Origin: Folioceros fuciformis
Lineage: Eukaryota > Anthocerotophyta > Anthocerotopsida > Anthocerotales
DNA length: 64,000 nt
Reading direction: 5' to 3'
NCBI GenBank assembly: GCA_049999805.1
Contig: JBNGIO010006185.1
Location: 199,775 to 263,774 of the forward strand
Below, piece by piece: positions 11,056 to 20,802 of the stretch (within the stretch, counting starts at the first letter, position 1; the number at the start of each line of letters is the position of its first letter). A model generated the notes under the pieces. It saw only the letters and a program-made list of their open reading frames with translations, was not told the origin of the DNA and made no database searches. The translations under genes and the position numbers were made by a program.

Positions 11056-13833
11056 TCAGGAAGGTAAGGGTGTATGACTGGATCCAACCTTAGTTTCTTC
11101 ATGTTGCAGAACAGCTGTTTCAGCCACATGTATGTCCTCAATCTCAGGGTGTTTCCTGTCGCCTACCGAAAAGCTATGCACCAGTCCATCCAGGTCTGTC
11201 CAGCAGCTCTGCCCTGGCTCCTTCCATGCCCCGATTTCGATTCTCCTCGCGTGCATTTCCTCTGCCTGCTCCCACATCTGGGCATCGGAGTATATCCTGG
11301 ACATCAACACATAGGCTGATGCATCTTTCTTGTCGAGCTTCACTGCTTCATGGAAAGCCCGGCGTCCCACCTTCACGTTGCACCACTTTCGACAAGCTCC
11401 TAACAGAGTGTGCCAAATTGCAGCCGTAGGCAGGACAGGCATTGCCGTTACCAGGCAAAGAGCCTCGTCTACATGGCCTGCACGGCCGAGGAGATCCACC
11501 ATGCACGTGTAGTGCTCCACCGCTGGAGGGATGCCATAATTTTTGCTCATGGCCTCAAAGTACTCTTGCCCCGTGGTCACCAGGCCTGTGTGGCTGCATA
11601 CCGTGAGGACACTAAGGAAGGTGAGGGTGTCCGGCTGGATGCCATCCTGCCTCATTCTGCAAACCAAGTTAAGGACCTCTTCGCTGTCGCCCACACGGGT
11701 GTATCCTGCAATAAGCGCACTCCAGCTTACGACATCTCGGTGGGTCAACGCATCAAACACCTGCTGTGCATCAATCATGCTCCCTGACTTAGCATACATG
11801 TTGATCAGACTGTTGCCTACGTTTGCATCGGTGTGAAACCCTCGATCTGCAATCTGTGCATGAAGCTGCCTCCCCACATCCAAAGCTGCCATACTCGCGC
11901 ATGCCTGCAGGAGGCACATAAACGTGACGGCATCAGGTGGAGAAGCACCTTCCTCTCCCATAGCACTGTATAGGTGAAGGGCTTCCAAGCCCAAGCCCTG
12001 CAGGGCATATCCTGCTATCAGGGCAGTCCACGTCACCAAAGTCTTGTAATGCATATTGTCAAACACGTTCCGTGCATCCTCTAAACTCCCACACTTTGCA
12101 TACATGTTTACTAGGCTTCCGCCGACAACTGCATCAGATTGGAGTCCTCGTTCTCGAATTTGCACGTGAAGCTGCTTCCCCTTCTCCAAAGCTGAGGTGC
12201 CCAGACTTGCACATGCTTGTAGGAGGCATATGAATGTCACAGAATCGGGTCCAGCTGTGCCCTCTTCCTCCATGGCCCTGTAAAGACTCAGGGCTTCGTC
12301 ACCCATGCCCTGCTGGGCATAGCCTGCTATCAGGGCATTCCACATCACCACACCCTTCTCACCCAGTCCATCAAACACAGCCCGAGCATTTTCCGGGCTG
12401 CCGCACTTTGTATACATGCTCACCAAACTGGTAGCTACAAAGGCGTCAGCCTGTAGCCCTCGTTCTCTGATTCGCGCATGAAGCTCCGTCCCCTTACTCA
12501 AGCCCGCGGAGCCCATACTCGCACATGCTCGCAAGAGGCACACGAAAGTCACATGATCAAGTCCGGCAACACCATCTTCTCCCATGTTGCAGTACAGACG
12601 AAGGGCCTCCTCTCCCATGCCCTGCTGCAAATACCCTGCTATCATGGCGGTCCATGTCACCACATTTTTTTGAGAAAGTCCGTCAAACAAGCCTCTAGCA
12701 TCCTCCACGCTGCCACACTTGGCATACATATTCACCAGGCTCCCACCCACAAGCACGTCACCCTCAAGTCCGTGTCCCCTAATCTGCGTATGAAGCTGTT
12801 TCCCTTTCTCCAAAGCTGGGGCGCCCACACTTGCACACGCCTGCAGGACACACACAAATGTGATAGCATCAGGCGTAGCCAAGCCTTCCTCCTCCATAGC
12901 ACTGAAAAGACTGAGAGCTTCCCGACCCATGCTCCGCTGTGAATATCCTGCTATCATGGCATTCCACGTCACCACATTCTTTTGTGCAAGTCCATCAAAC
13001 ACTCTTTGCGCCTCTTCCAAGCTCCCGCACTTCGCATACATGTCCACCAGCCCACTAGAAACGAACACATCCGGCTGAACCCCACCATCCATCATATCAG
13101 CATGCACCTGCTGCCCCGATTTCAAGTCCCCTCCTCGTGCACAAGCCTGAAGAGCTGCTACAAACACATGCCCGTCTGGCTTCACACTTGACCTCCGCAT
13201 CCTCTGGTACAGCTGTACGGCCTCTTCATCTCCCCCATGCCTGACATGCGCCGAAATTATAGCAGACCAGGTGAAGGCGTCTGGTCTGGAGACCACTTCA
13301 AACACATCCATCGCTTCTTGCAGCAGGCCGTGCGAGGAATACATCCGGATGATATGGTTACACAAGAACGTATTCGACCCGTACCCATCCTTCACGGCCA
13401 GGGCATGCACACGGCGACCAAGCTCCAGGTCCCTCTCAACCGCGCACCTCTTCAGAACAGCATAAAAAAGAAACTGTGAAACTCCACACCCTGTCTGCAC
13501 CAGAAGCCCCAAACCCTCAACAGCCTCGCCGAGCAGTCCATGCTGACAAAGCTGGTTCACGAATTCAGTCGTCAAGCCACTTCCGTACCCGGCACGCCTT
13601 GCAGAGTCACTACGATCCCGCCCGCTCCAGCTGGACGCAAGAGGCGCAAGAAAACCCGTCTGCACATGCACGACCGGCTCCTCCAAAACAGAAGAGCCAT
13701 CTAGCCATACTCCTATCAGCCGTGGTCCTCCACAGGACTTCCTCCCGCACACCGCACCCGAACCCCAGGGTGCCTCAAACCCTGTCCACAACGACGCCAT
13801 CCATAGGTTAGCATGCCTGCAATCTGCAGGCAT
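11056..13833 (-). CDS. PLS-class pentatricopeptide repeat protein, E-type with truncated DYW
   Basis: A single-exon gene of 925 residues; the ATG at 13833 is the first Met in frame. PPR proteins of this class bind organellar RNA, one base per repeat, usually for C-to-U editing. From about residue 130, P, L and S repeats follow one another with the hallmarks VVTWNAMIAGY, LVNMYAKCGS and FVCVLQACAS. The middle of the protein consists of about five nearly identical units of 103-107 residues, a sign of internal amplification. An E domain (HYTCMVDLLGRAGHVDEA) and a PG-box-like segment (EPGQSCWTDLDGLVHSFSV) follow, and the protein then ends without the HxE and CxxC zinc-binding residues of a DYW deaminase. 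It would need a partner deaminase for editing, or works in another RNA step. The N-terminus may be an organelle targeting peptide (inference). It is divergent from the F-box gene at 14279. Confidence 0.92.
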   Translation of the reverse strand: MPADCRHANLWMASLWTGFEAPWGSGAVCGRKSCGGPRLIGVWLDGSSVLEEPVVHVQTGFLAPLASSWSGRDRSDSARRAGYGSGLTTEFVNQLCQHGLLGEAVEGLGLLVQTGCGVSQFLFYAVLKRCAVERDLELGRRVHALAVKDGYGSNTFLCNHIIRMYSSHGLLQEAMDVFEVVSRPDAFTWSAIISAHVRHGGDEEAVQLYQRMRRSSVKPDGHVFVAALQACARGGDLKSGQQVHADMMDGGVQPDVFVSSGLVDMYAKCGSLEEAQRVFDGLAQKNVVTWNAMIAGYSQRSMGREALSLFSAMEEEGLATPDAITFVCVLQACASVGAPALEKGKQLHTQIRGHGLEGDVLVGGSLVNMYAKCGSVEDARGLFDGLSQKNVVTWTAMIAGYLQQGMGEEALRLYCNMGEDGVAGLDHVTFVCLLRACASMGSAGLSKGTELHARIRERGLQADAFVATSLVSMYTKCGSPENARAVFDGLGEKGVVMWNALIAGYAQQGMGDEALSLYRAMEEEGTAGPDSVTFICLLQACASLGTSALEKGKQLHVQIRERGLQSDAVVGGSLVNMYAKCGSLEDARNVFDNMHYKTLVTWTALIAGYALQGLGLEALHLYSAMGEEGASPPDAVTFMCLLQACASMAALDVGRQLHAQIADRGFHTDANVGNSLINMYAKSGSMIDAQQVFDALTHRDVVSWSALIAGYTRVGDSEEVLNLVCRMRQDGIQPDTLTFLSVLTVCSHTGLVTTGQEYFEAMSKNYGIPPAVEHYTCMVDLLGRAGHVDEALCLVTAMPVLPTAAIWHTLLGACRKWCNVKVGRRAFHEAVKLDKKDASAYVLMSRIYSDAQMWEQAEEMHARRIEIGAWKEPGQSCWTDLDGLVHSFSVGDRKHPEIEDIHVAETAVLQHEETKVGSSHTPLPS

Positions 13834-14278
13834 TCTGACCAACCCGTCCGACTACTCCCGTGCAAGTCGCTGTCCAGCTCGAGCATCCCCAATAGTCCTT
13901 GGCCCCGTCTGCATGCTACTCCACTGGAGAGCTTCCCCCGGCTCAAACAAAGCATTGTGCGCTGCGATACGGGCTGGCAGGCTTCTCCCTACCCGGCAAG
14001 CTGCAATGAGACGTGGTGTGAAACGCGTCGTGGATTCGCATCCCATCGGAGACGATGAACGACCGTGCCACAGGGTCGGGCGTTGGGTACACTCCACCTT
14101 GTGTTCAGCTAATAACAGGTGAATACTAAATGAAAGTTTTAATTCAGATATAAATCTTACAGGCAGGTACATCAGTATGTAGACGACATGGGAGTCGAAT
14201 TTGAAGGACGGCCAATTCCATCTAAACTAGTCTAGGTACCTCGGGGAACAACTTGGTTCTGTCGTGTTGGTTTCGGCC
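13834..14278. promoter_or_regulatory. Shared upstream region of a divergent PPR / F-box pair
   Basis: The start codons of the PPR gene (13833, minus) and the F-box gene (14279, plus) are 445 bp apart, so both promoters and 5' UTRs must lie here unless distant 5' UTR exons exist. I see no convincing TATA box. Confidence 0.45.
14046..14125. repeat. Short dispersed repeat shared with 26388-26460
   Basis: Both sites carry ATCGGAGACG, ACGACCGTGC, a TTGGG segment, CTCCACCTT/TTCCACCTT and CAGCTAAT/AAGCTAAT followed by ACAGGTG, in the same order and spacing. One copy lies beside the 5' end of a PPR gene, the other downstream of a PPR pseudogene. Confidence 0.65.
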
Positions 14279-15715
14279 ATGGCGGACAGACCGCACCTAC
14301 TGGTGTATGCCTTGAGAGGAGGGTTAGAAGGAGCTATCAGCGCGCCGAACAACGGATTCTTGAATCCAGCAATATGGAGCGCGCTTCCGGCCGATGTCTT
14401 GGAAATGGTGCTGCTTGTCCTGCCCCGTGGAGTCCAGCACAGGTTCCGTGTGGTTTGCAAGAAGTGGCTTGCACTGCTGACCTCTCCAAAATTCCTCCGG
14501 CTGAGCGAATCTTTGGCCCCTCGTCCTGCTGCTCCTCTGGTTTGTGGCTTCGAGTACTGGAACGGAGTGGAACCGGAGACACGGATGTCCAGTCCCAACC
14601 CTAACAGTCTGTGGACCAGATCATCCTTTTGTGAATCAGCTCTTGGCAAAGCGTACAGGTTGGACCTGTCATACCTTCCCCAGAAATTTCACAACTGGTT
14701 TGAAATGTGGAGTGCTGCTGACAAGAGGGTGGTGCAGCTGTGGCGTGACTCTTCGTCTCAGATTTGTGGCTCTGTAGGAGGATTGATCTACCTACTCAAT
14801 GAGGACATTGAATGCGAACTTGTAGGACAGCGTATTTTATCCGTATGTGTGTTGAATCCTTTCACCAGAACATGGAGGGAGCTTCCACCGCTGCTTATTT
14901 ACACAGATTGGACCTACTGGACGGTCAAGCTGGAGGTTGACGAACCTGATGGCAATGGCTTTAGGTTCACTGCTGTATGCGGATCTTGTGTCGTGTACAC
15001 AGATTTGGGGGCACCTTTCAACTGGAGCGTGTATGTTTACAGCTCTGCCGAGGGAAAGACTGGCTGGGAGGTTACCATGGGGCAGCCATCGAGTGAATGG
15101 TGCATGTTTCACGTGCTGGCAGAAGGTTGGATTTATGGGCTGGCAGGAGATTTGATGTATGGTTACCTGATTTCAACCGACCGGCTGACTGCTCACAGCC
15201 TGCTCGATGGTCGTCTTGTTGCAAGGGATAGCGATCCAAGTGCACTTGAGCGTGCATTTTCCCTGGACGAAAGGATCGGTTCCGCTTCCCCTACATGCGT
15301 CCCCACGCCATCTCTGTTAGAGCATCTGGGAGCACTGTATCTGGTAAGAGCTTTTGTCGATCCCCAAGAAGAGTGGCAGATAGGAATCTGGAAGCTCGAT
15401 CGGGATATATCGGCGATGCAATGGGAGCTCAGGTCAGTGTTCCCTCGTGGGCTAGTGGAATTTAGGGAAGGCACCAGAGAGTCATATTTGCCTGTGGAGA
15501 GTTTCGACGCCGTCGTTATCGGCGACGAAATTTTTTTCATGCTGCCAGTCAGGCACAGATGTTGCAATGCGGGTCCTGATGTATCGTCCAGTTTGGTGGC
15601 TTTCAACCTGCGGGATGATTCTTGGCAGTTGGTGACTGAGAAAGTGATAATTCTTAATCCGGCAAGTGGCCGAAGCCACGGTCTGCTTGAACCTAAATTC
15701 AATGTGTGGATTTGA
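14279..15715 (+). CDS. F-box protein (kelch/F-box-associated type)
   Basis: An intronless gene of 478 residues, starting at ATG 14279. The F-box lies near residues 30-75 (IWSALPADVLEMVLLVLP, then FRVVCKKWLALL). F-box proteins bind SKP1 and bring substrates to SCF ubiquitin ligases. The remainder resembles the F-box-associated or degenerate kelch repeat region of plant proteins: VCVLNPFTRTWRELPPL and VAFNLRDDSWQLV are typical blade-like strands. The target cannot be deduced. It is divergent from the PPR gene to the left and convergent with RFC3, whose stop codon is about 230 bp away. It is related in architecture to the F-box gene at 27264-28418, but the two are clearly different in sequence. 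Confidence 0.88.
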   Translation: MADRPHLLVYALRGGLEGAISAPNNGFLNPAIWSALPADVLEMVLLVLPRGVQHRFRVVCKKWLALLTSPKFLRLSESLAPRPAAPLVCGFEYWNGVEPETRMSSPNPNSLWTRSSFCESALGKAYRLDLSYLPQKFHNWFEMWSAADKRVVQLWRDSSSQICGSVGGLIYLLNEDIECELVGQRILSVCVLNPFTRTWRELPPLLIYTDWTYWTVKLEVDEPDGNGFRFTAVCGSCVVYTDLGAPFNWSVYVYSSAEGKTGWEVTMGQPSSEWCMFHVLAEGWIYGLAGDLMYGYLISTDRLTAHSLLDGRLVARDSDPSALERAFSLDERIGSASPTCVPTPSLLEHLGALYLVRAFVDPQEEWQIGIWKLDRDISAMQWELRSVFPRGLVEFREGTRESYLPVESFDAVVIGDEIFFMLPVRHRCCNAGPDVSSSLVAFNLRDDSWQLVTEKVIILNPASGRSHGLLEPKFNVWI

Positions 15716-15943
15716 TCACAAAAAGGCCTTCGCGTCTCAGTGAACCAGGCAATGGCCCTTTAGAAAGGGCACTGTAGAAGATTTTGCTACCGCTTCCTGC
15801 GAGTTACAGACAACAGACGCTGGGTGATACCCAAGAGTCTGCAGATACGAGACCTGTTCAGTTGAGTTGAGCAATGGTGGTTGGAACCTATGACAATGTG
15901 TGCCTTGCTAGCCGTGCGGCACTGATTCCAGTTCACCGCCCTG

Positions 15944-17802
15944 TCACTTGGCAGCCGCAACCATTGCTATCCTTGCATGTGTGAAAGCACTGATCACCGC
16001 AGCCAGTTGGAGCTTCTCCGAAGTTCCTGAGGCTAATCTGTACCTGATACAATAGAGGCAAACTTTATAAGATAACATAGCGAGAGGAAGCTCCGCACAA
16101 AGTGACCAAACATTTTCCACCAACCACAGACCAACGCTTACTCGGTATCAGCCAGTGCGTCCATAATCTCAACTCTAATATCCTGTGGCATATTTACACG
16201 GAAAACAAACCTGCAGACATCCACGGTTAGAGACTGACACCAAGGCAGTGGCAAGTCTTAAGGAGAGAAAAACCCCGGACACATTCTCCAAAACTCACAG
16301 CTGAAGATCCTTAATGATGTCGACTAAAGCAAAACCCTTGTGAACCTTCATTTCCGAAATCTCTGATGCAAATCAAGGAAGGAATCTGTTTGGAACGCTT
16401 TCAAGACCAGAACATGCAGGTCTACACGAAAACAGGGGCAGCAAGTGTCACCACTGGATACTTGTGTACGCATCACTGAATGGCTCATTCAGCAACCAAT
16501 GAGCGATCTGTTCTATATCCTTAGGCATGGGGTTGCCTGTACACAGATACACATCTTCTTCTGTAACATGCTCGCTTGCCATGTGCACTGACTGTGCAAT
16601 GAAACAAGAGGGATGGATCATCAGCAGCTGGAACGCTGAGGTACATGAACACCACATCACAGAAAGAAATGACCATCACCTGCAGTATGTTGAGCGCTTT
16701 TCGCATGTCCCCGTTGCAAAGACGACTGACAGCTTCCACAGCACTGTCTGTGATGTCTAAACTGAACTCACATCAGGAACATCACCTCAGTATCTGAAAG
16801 GTTAAGGTGAAGCAACTACAGCTTCTTTTCTGCTAATGGAAGCCAAACTTCACGTACCTCTCTCGGTTGCTGACAAAATGCAACCGTTCACGAACATATT
16901 GTTGATCAAGGGGCGGGAAGCGGAATCGAGTACATCGAGATTGCAAAGCTGGGATGATTTTGCTCACATGGTTGCATATAAGGCAAAACCTCGTCTTCCT
17001 CGTATACTTCTCGATAACTGCGGAGGCAATTGGACACCACAGTTTAGCTCGGGAGTCAAGTGATCTATCTACAACATGCAAACACGAAGTGTGACACGAG
17101 TGTGATTATTACTTCTACGGAGAGCAAATTGTGCATCTTTGGTCATAGCATCTGCTTCGTCCAAAATGACCAGCTTAACATTTGCGTTGGTACTGCCATG
17201 AAGAGAAGAGACATCCAGGACAAACAATATCAGAAAACAAGTCTGCAACGCATCAGGAAACCCCTACTGCCTGGGCATCCAAATTCCGCACACTCACCCA
17301 AAGCCCATGCGCTGAGTGCTGGCAAAGTCCTGTATTTGCTGACGGACAACATCAATTCCACGTTCATCGGAAGCATTGAGCTCAAGAATTTTGCTCTGAA
17401 ACTCTGAGCCATGCAGCTTCCTTGCCACTGCCAATATAGTGGATGTCTTGCCGGTCCCCGGTGGACCATAAAGCAACAGATGTGGAAGACTATTCTCATT
17501 CGTCAGCCTACCAACTGTGGATCAGAATAAGACGGGAGTCAGAAAGGCAGACATCACAATCTCATTCCCCTTAGCTTACGAGACTAAGCAAGCAATGCCA
17601 TACACAATTCGTGCCCATGCATACTTGTGTCCACGATATCTTTGTGAGCTGCAACGTCTGCTAACGACGCCGGTCTGTACTTCTCAACCCAGGGCGCGGT
17701 CTTGTCTTCCCCCGAGGCGAACGCTATTGCCTTTCCCTTGGTTCCACCCCTTCCTCCAGCACTGCCAAGCTGGGGCTCATCCACATCCATAGCTGTGGCC
17801 AT
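15944..17802 (-). CDS. RFC3: Replication factor C small subunit (plant RFC3 type)
   Basis: A subunit of the clamp loader that places PCNA on DNA. Nine exons with consistent phases (17802-17625, 17514-17298, 17192-17113, 17017-16858, 16761-16680, 16591-16462, 16362-16299, 16210-16142, 16043-15944) give 359 residues, close to the roughly 370 of the plant family. Visible motifs are [12 protein letters not shown] near the N-terminus, Walker [10 protein letters not shown], Walker B LDEADAMT, the sensor and arginine-finger region ([18 protein letters not shown]) and the C-terminal clamp-loader helices ending in [12 protein letters not shown]. It matches best the plant RFC3 lineage, orthologous to human RFC5. 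No damaged residue is seen. Start: the ATG in [10 protein letters not shown]; no upstream in-frame ATG is needed. Confidence 0.95.
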
Positions 17803-18456
17803 CCTTCTAAACCCCAAACTGTCTCCTCTCCAATTCGAGCTATCACCGACCTAGAGTTCAGCTGGAGAACTTTCTATTTGGTACCCGCAAGACGCAAGCA
17901 CGCCAAGGTGAAGGGATGGTGCCGCAACCGCAACAAAGAATTACGAACATCCTTCATCCGCGCGAGAGCATTCTGGAGGGGTGCACCAAAGGGTGCTCTG
18001 CAAACAGCCACCAAATGCCCAGAATAAAAGCCTCCGGTTCGTACAGCCCGGAGAGAATGCTACCAAGGATGCCGTCCCTTCCCTTGCAGAGAGCAGAGGG
18101 AAAGCGCGGGAGAGCACTTAGTCCACGCAACGCTTTTACAGTTAACCTAATTAGGTTGCTAACGTTAGCACATTACAAAGTGAATGGAGCTGAGGTAACT
18201 TAAACATAAGGCACCCGCACTTTCAGGTCGTTTATGGAGAGTTCCTCCGTTGGTAGAATGGAAAGGCCGGCCACAGCTTGCGGGGGTTACAAAATGGGTA
18301 GATTTCGAGCCCGACTTCCTTTCACACAGGCGTGGCCATAGAAGGCAGCCCCACTCGTTTGCCCGACTCTTGCGTATCCTGCGAGCAGTCGACATTTCAG
18401 ACGCGGGGAATGTCCACCTTTACGTACCGGTACCCTCACGCAAGGAGGAAAATGTG
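17803..18456. other. Intergenic region between RFC3 and a PPR gene
   Basis: About 650 bp with no supported gene. It should hold the RFC3 promoter and the 3' UTR of the downstream-reading PPR gene. No clear repeat is visible. Confidence 0.45.
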
Positions 18457-20802
18457 TCAAATGCGATCTCCGCATGAACAAGACCCCGCCAGGAATGTAT
18501 GTACTCTGTGAGCATCCCGGACAATGATTTCTCGCTTCTCGAGGCGCGACATCACCTTGGTGCTACTGTGGCAATCATCGCACATGCGAAGATTTTTGGT
18601 GACTAGCAAGGTGGCACCATCTGGTGTGTTGAGCAAACCATACGCCAAGGCAAGCTTCTCTGCATGTCCACACAACGCATCCTCCTTTTCCTGCTCAGAC
18701 ACGGCCTTCAGCACCAACTGTGTATGTGGAACATGGCCCCCTTCCTCCTTGAGCCTCATATTAACGTCTCTCAGCTTGGGCTTGATGTCAGACCTCTCTT
18801 CCCCTACCGTGAACTCGTGCACCTGGCTTTGCAATTCAATGCATGCCTTGGCAGCTTTCTTCACAGCGCCGGCTCGTTTCCTCAAGTTTTCTATCTGCTC
18901 CACCTCCTTCCACCTGCCTGCGTTGGCATAAATGTTCCCCAACAGGGAATATGAACTTGCATCATGAGGTGCCAATTGAACGAGGTGGTCGAAACACCGT
19001 CGCCCTCGCTCTACGTCACCATAGCTCTTGCAAGCAGCCAGCAAAGCTGTCCAGCCCACGTCATTGGCACGTGCCCTACTCCGCAACATATCCTCCGCCT
19101 TGTCCAGATGGCCTGCACGACCGAGGAGGTCCACCATGCATATGTAATGCCGATCTGCTGGCTTGATGCCATGGTCCTGCATCATAGTGAAGAACCGATG
19201 CCCCTCCTGCACCAGCCCAGCGTGACTGCATGCCACCAAGAGGGCAGTGAAAGTTGTATCGTCAGGCTGAACACCCTGCTGCAACATCTCTTCAAAGCAC
19301 CGAATCGCCTTGTGGACGTCGCTGTGCACAGCGTACCCATTGACGAGGGCATTCCAAGTCACCACATCTCTTCTGGGCAAACTGGCAAACACTTCGCAGG
19401 CCTGGTCCATACTCCCGCACTTCGAGTACATGTCCACCAGGCAACTGCCGATGAAGACATCACTTTCCAGACCTTTAGTTCGAATCTGCGAGTGAAGCTG
19501 CATCCCCTGCTGCAGCGCTCCCACACTGGCACATGCCTGTAAAAGAGACACAAATGTGACATCATCAGCTGGAGTTTTGCCCTCGTGTTGCATACTCGAA
19601 TACAAAGCCAGAGCTTCTCGCCCTTGCCCCTTCCGAGAATATCCTGCTATCAAGGCATTCCACGTCACCACATCCCGTCTGGGCAAGCCGTCAAAAACCT
19701 TGCGAGCATCATCCAAGCTGCCACACTTAGCATACATATTCACCAAGCTGTTGCCAACGAAAACATCGGCCTCTACAGCACCGGCCCGGATGTCACCATG
19801 CACCTCCTTGCCGGCAGCCAAATCCTCTGCAGAGGCACACGCCGTAAGAGCTGCTACAAAGACATGGTTGTCCGGATCAACGCCTGTACCTGATTCTTTC
19901 ATCTGCCGATAGAAATCCATTGCCTGCTTAGGCCTTCCGTGTCTGGCATGCGCCGAAATGATGGAAGACCACATGTAAACATCTGGCGTAGTGACACCTC
20001 TGAACGCCTGCACAGCTTCCTCCAGTTTGCCGTGAGCCGCATACATACCAATCACATGATTAGCCAAGAACTCACTCGACCCCAACCCCCTGGTCAGAGC
20101 AAGAGAATGCACGCGCCTCCCGCAACCAAGATCCTTGTCCGCCACGCATCTTTTGAGCACTCGGTAGAAAAGAGTGCGGCTCACATAACATCCCCGCTGC
20201 ACAAGTTCATCCAAGGCGTCCACAGCTTCCCTTAGCTCCGCCTTCTCACAGCGTGTGACCAGATCCCGAACCAGCAAATCCTCGTCTGCATCTCCGACTC
20301 GTGATCTAGCCAAGTGCGGCAGCTCCACCAAATACCACGCCTCCTCCGCAACCTTCCCCGCATCACCAGGCACCCAGGCGGGCCTGAGATCATTGTCCAG
20401 CCACAGCGGCTCGTTGGAGGTTTTGTGCCTGAAGTCGGGATGGTGCGGGCTCTTCTTGCCAGACCTGTTGTCCCACCAGTGTGACGGATTTGAAAAGAAG
20501 TGATGCCACAAGAGCTCCTGCCGCGCTCTCTCCGGGATAAGCCCACCCTCCGTCCAGCTGCTTCCATGATGAGAGGGGGGGGAAGCGACCGAGCTTGAAC
20601 CACATCGCACATGGCCGCCAGAGGCGTTACGAATCACACATTCTGCACTCATCCAGGAAGAAGAGGGCGTGGTGCTCTGCATTTCGCACCACTGTCGCAT
20701 ATCTCCTCGGATTCTACGACATCGACACCACTGCGGGGCGGGCTTCCTGTCTCCGCGATTGAATTCAAGATGTCCAGCATAATCGATTGGCGTGCCTTTC
20801 AT
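18457..20802 (-). CDS. DYW-type PPR editing factor with an N-terminal PDF-like motif
   Basis: A single exon of up to 781 residues. Residues 96-144 carry NPSHWWDNR, PDFRHK and PLWLDN, matching the PDF motif known from organellar single-stranded DNA-binding (OSB) proteins. PLS repeats follow (for example VVTWNALIAGYSRKGQGREA and LVDMYSKCGSMDQA), then E domains. The C-terminus is a full DYW deaminase: the zinc/catalytic HAEK motif, CDDCH, and a CSCGD terminus ending in DRI rather than DYW. Known DYW domains deaminate C to U in organelle RNA. The first ATG in frame (20802) lies in sequence contributed by a LINE insertion; 20700 (Met35) is probably the native start, giving about 747 residues with a Ser-rich presumed targeting peptide. 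The family is certain; the RNA target is unknown. Confidence 0.92.
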   Translation of the reverse strand: MKGTPIDYAGHLEFNRGDRKPAPQWCRCRRIRGDMRQWCEMQSTTPSSSWMSAECVIRNASGGHVRCGSSSVASPPSHHGSSWTEGGLIPERARQELLWHHFFSNPSHWWDNRSGKKSPHHPDFRHKTSNEPLWLDNDLRPAWVPGDAGKVAEEAWYLVELPHLARSRVGDADEDLLVRDLVTRCEKAELREAVDALDELVQRGCYVSRTLFYRVLKRCVADKDLGCGRRVHSLALTRGLGSSEFLANHVIGMYAAHGKLEEAVQAFRGVTTPDVYMWSSIISAHARHGRPKQAMDFYRQMKESGTGVDPDNHVFVAALTACASAEDLAAGKEVHGDIRAGAVEADVFVGNSLVNMYAKCGSLDDARKVFDGLPRRDVVTWNALIAGYSRKGQGREALALYSSMQHEGKTPADDVTFVSLLQACASVGALQQGMQLHSQIRTKGLESDVFIGSCLVDMYSKCGSMDQACEVFASLPRRDVVTWNALVNGYAVHSDVHKAIRCFEEMLQQGVQPDDTTFTALLVACSHAGLVQEGHRFFTMMQDHGIKPADRHYICMVDLLGRAGHLDKAEDMLRSRARANDVGWTALLAACKSYGDVERGRRCFDHLVQLAPHDASSYSLLGNIYANAGRWKEVEQIENLRKRAGAVKKAAKACIELQSQVHEFTVGEERSDIKPKLRDVNMRLKEEGGHVPHTQLVLKAVSEQEKEDALCGHAEKLALAYGLLNTPDGATLLVTKNLRMCDDCHSSTKVMSRLEKREIIVRDAHRVHTFLAGSCSCGDRI
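20767..20779. repeat. LINE target site duplication, left copy
   Basis: AAGATGTCCAGCA, repeated exactly at 22923-22935 on the other side of the LINE. It lies within codons 8-12 of the longest PPR reading frame. Confidence 0.9.
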
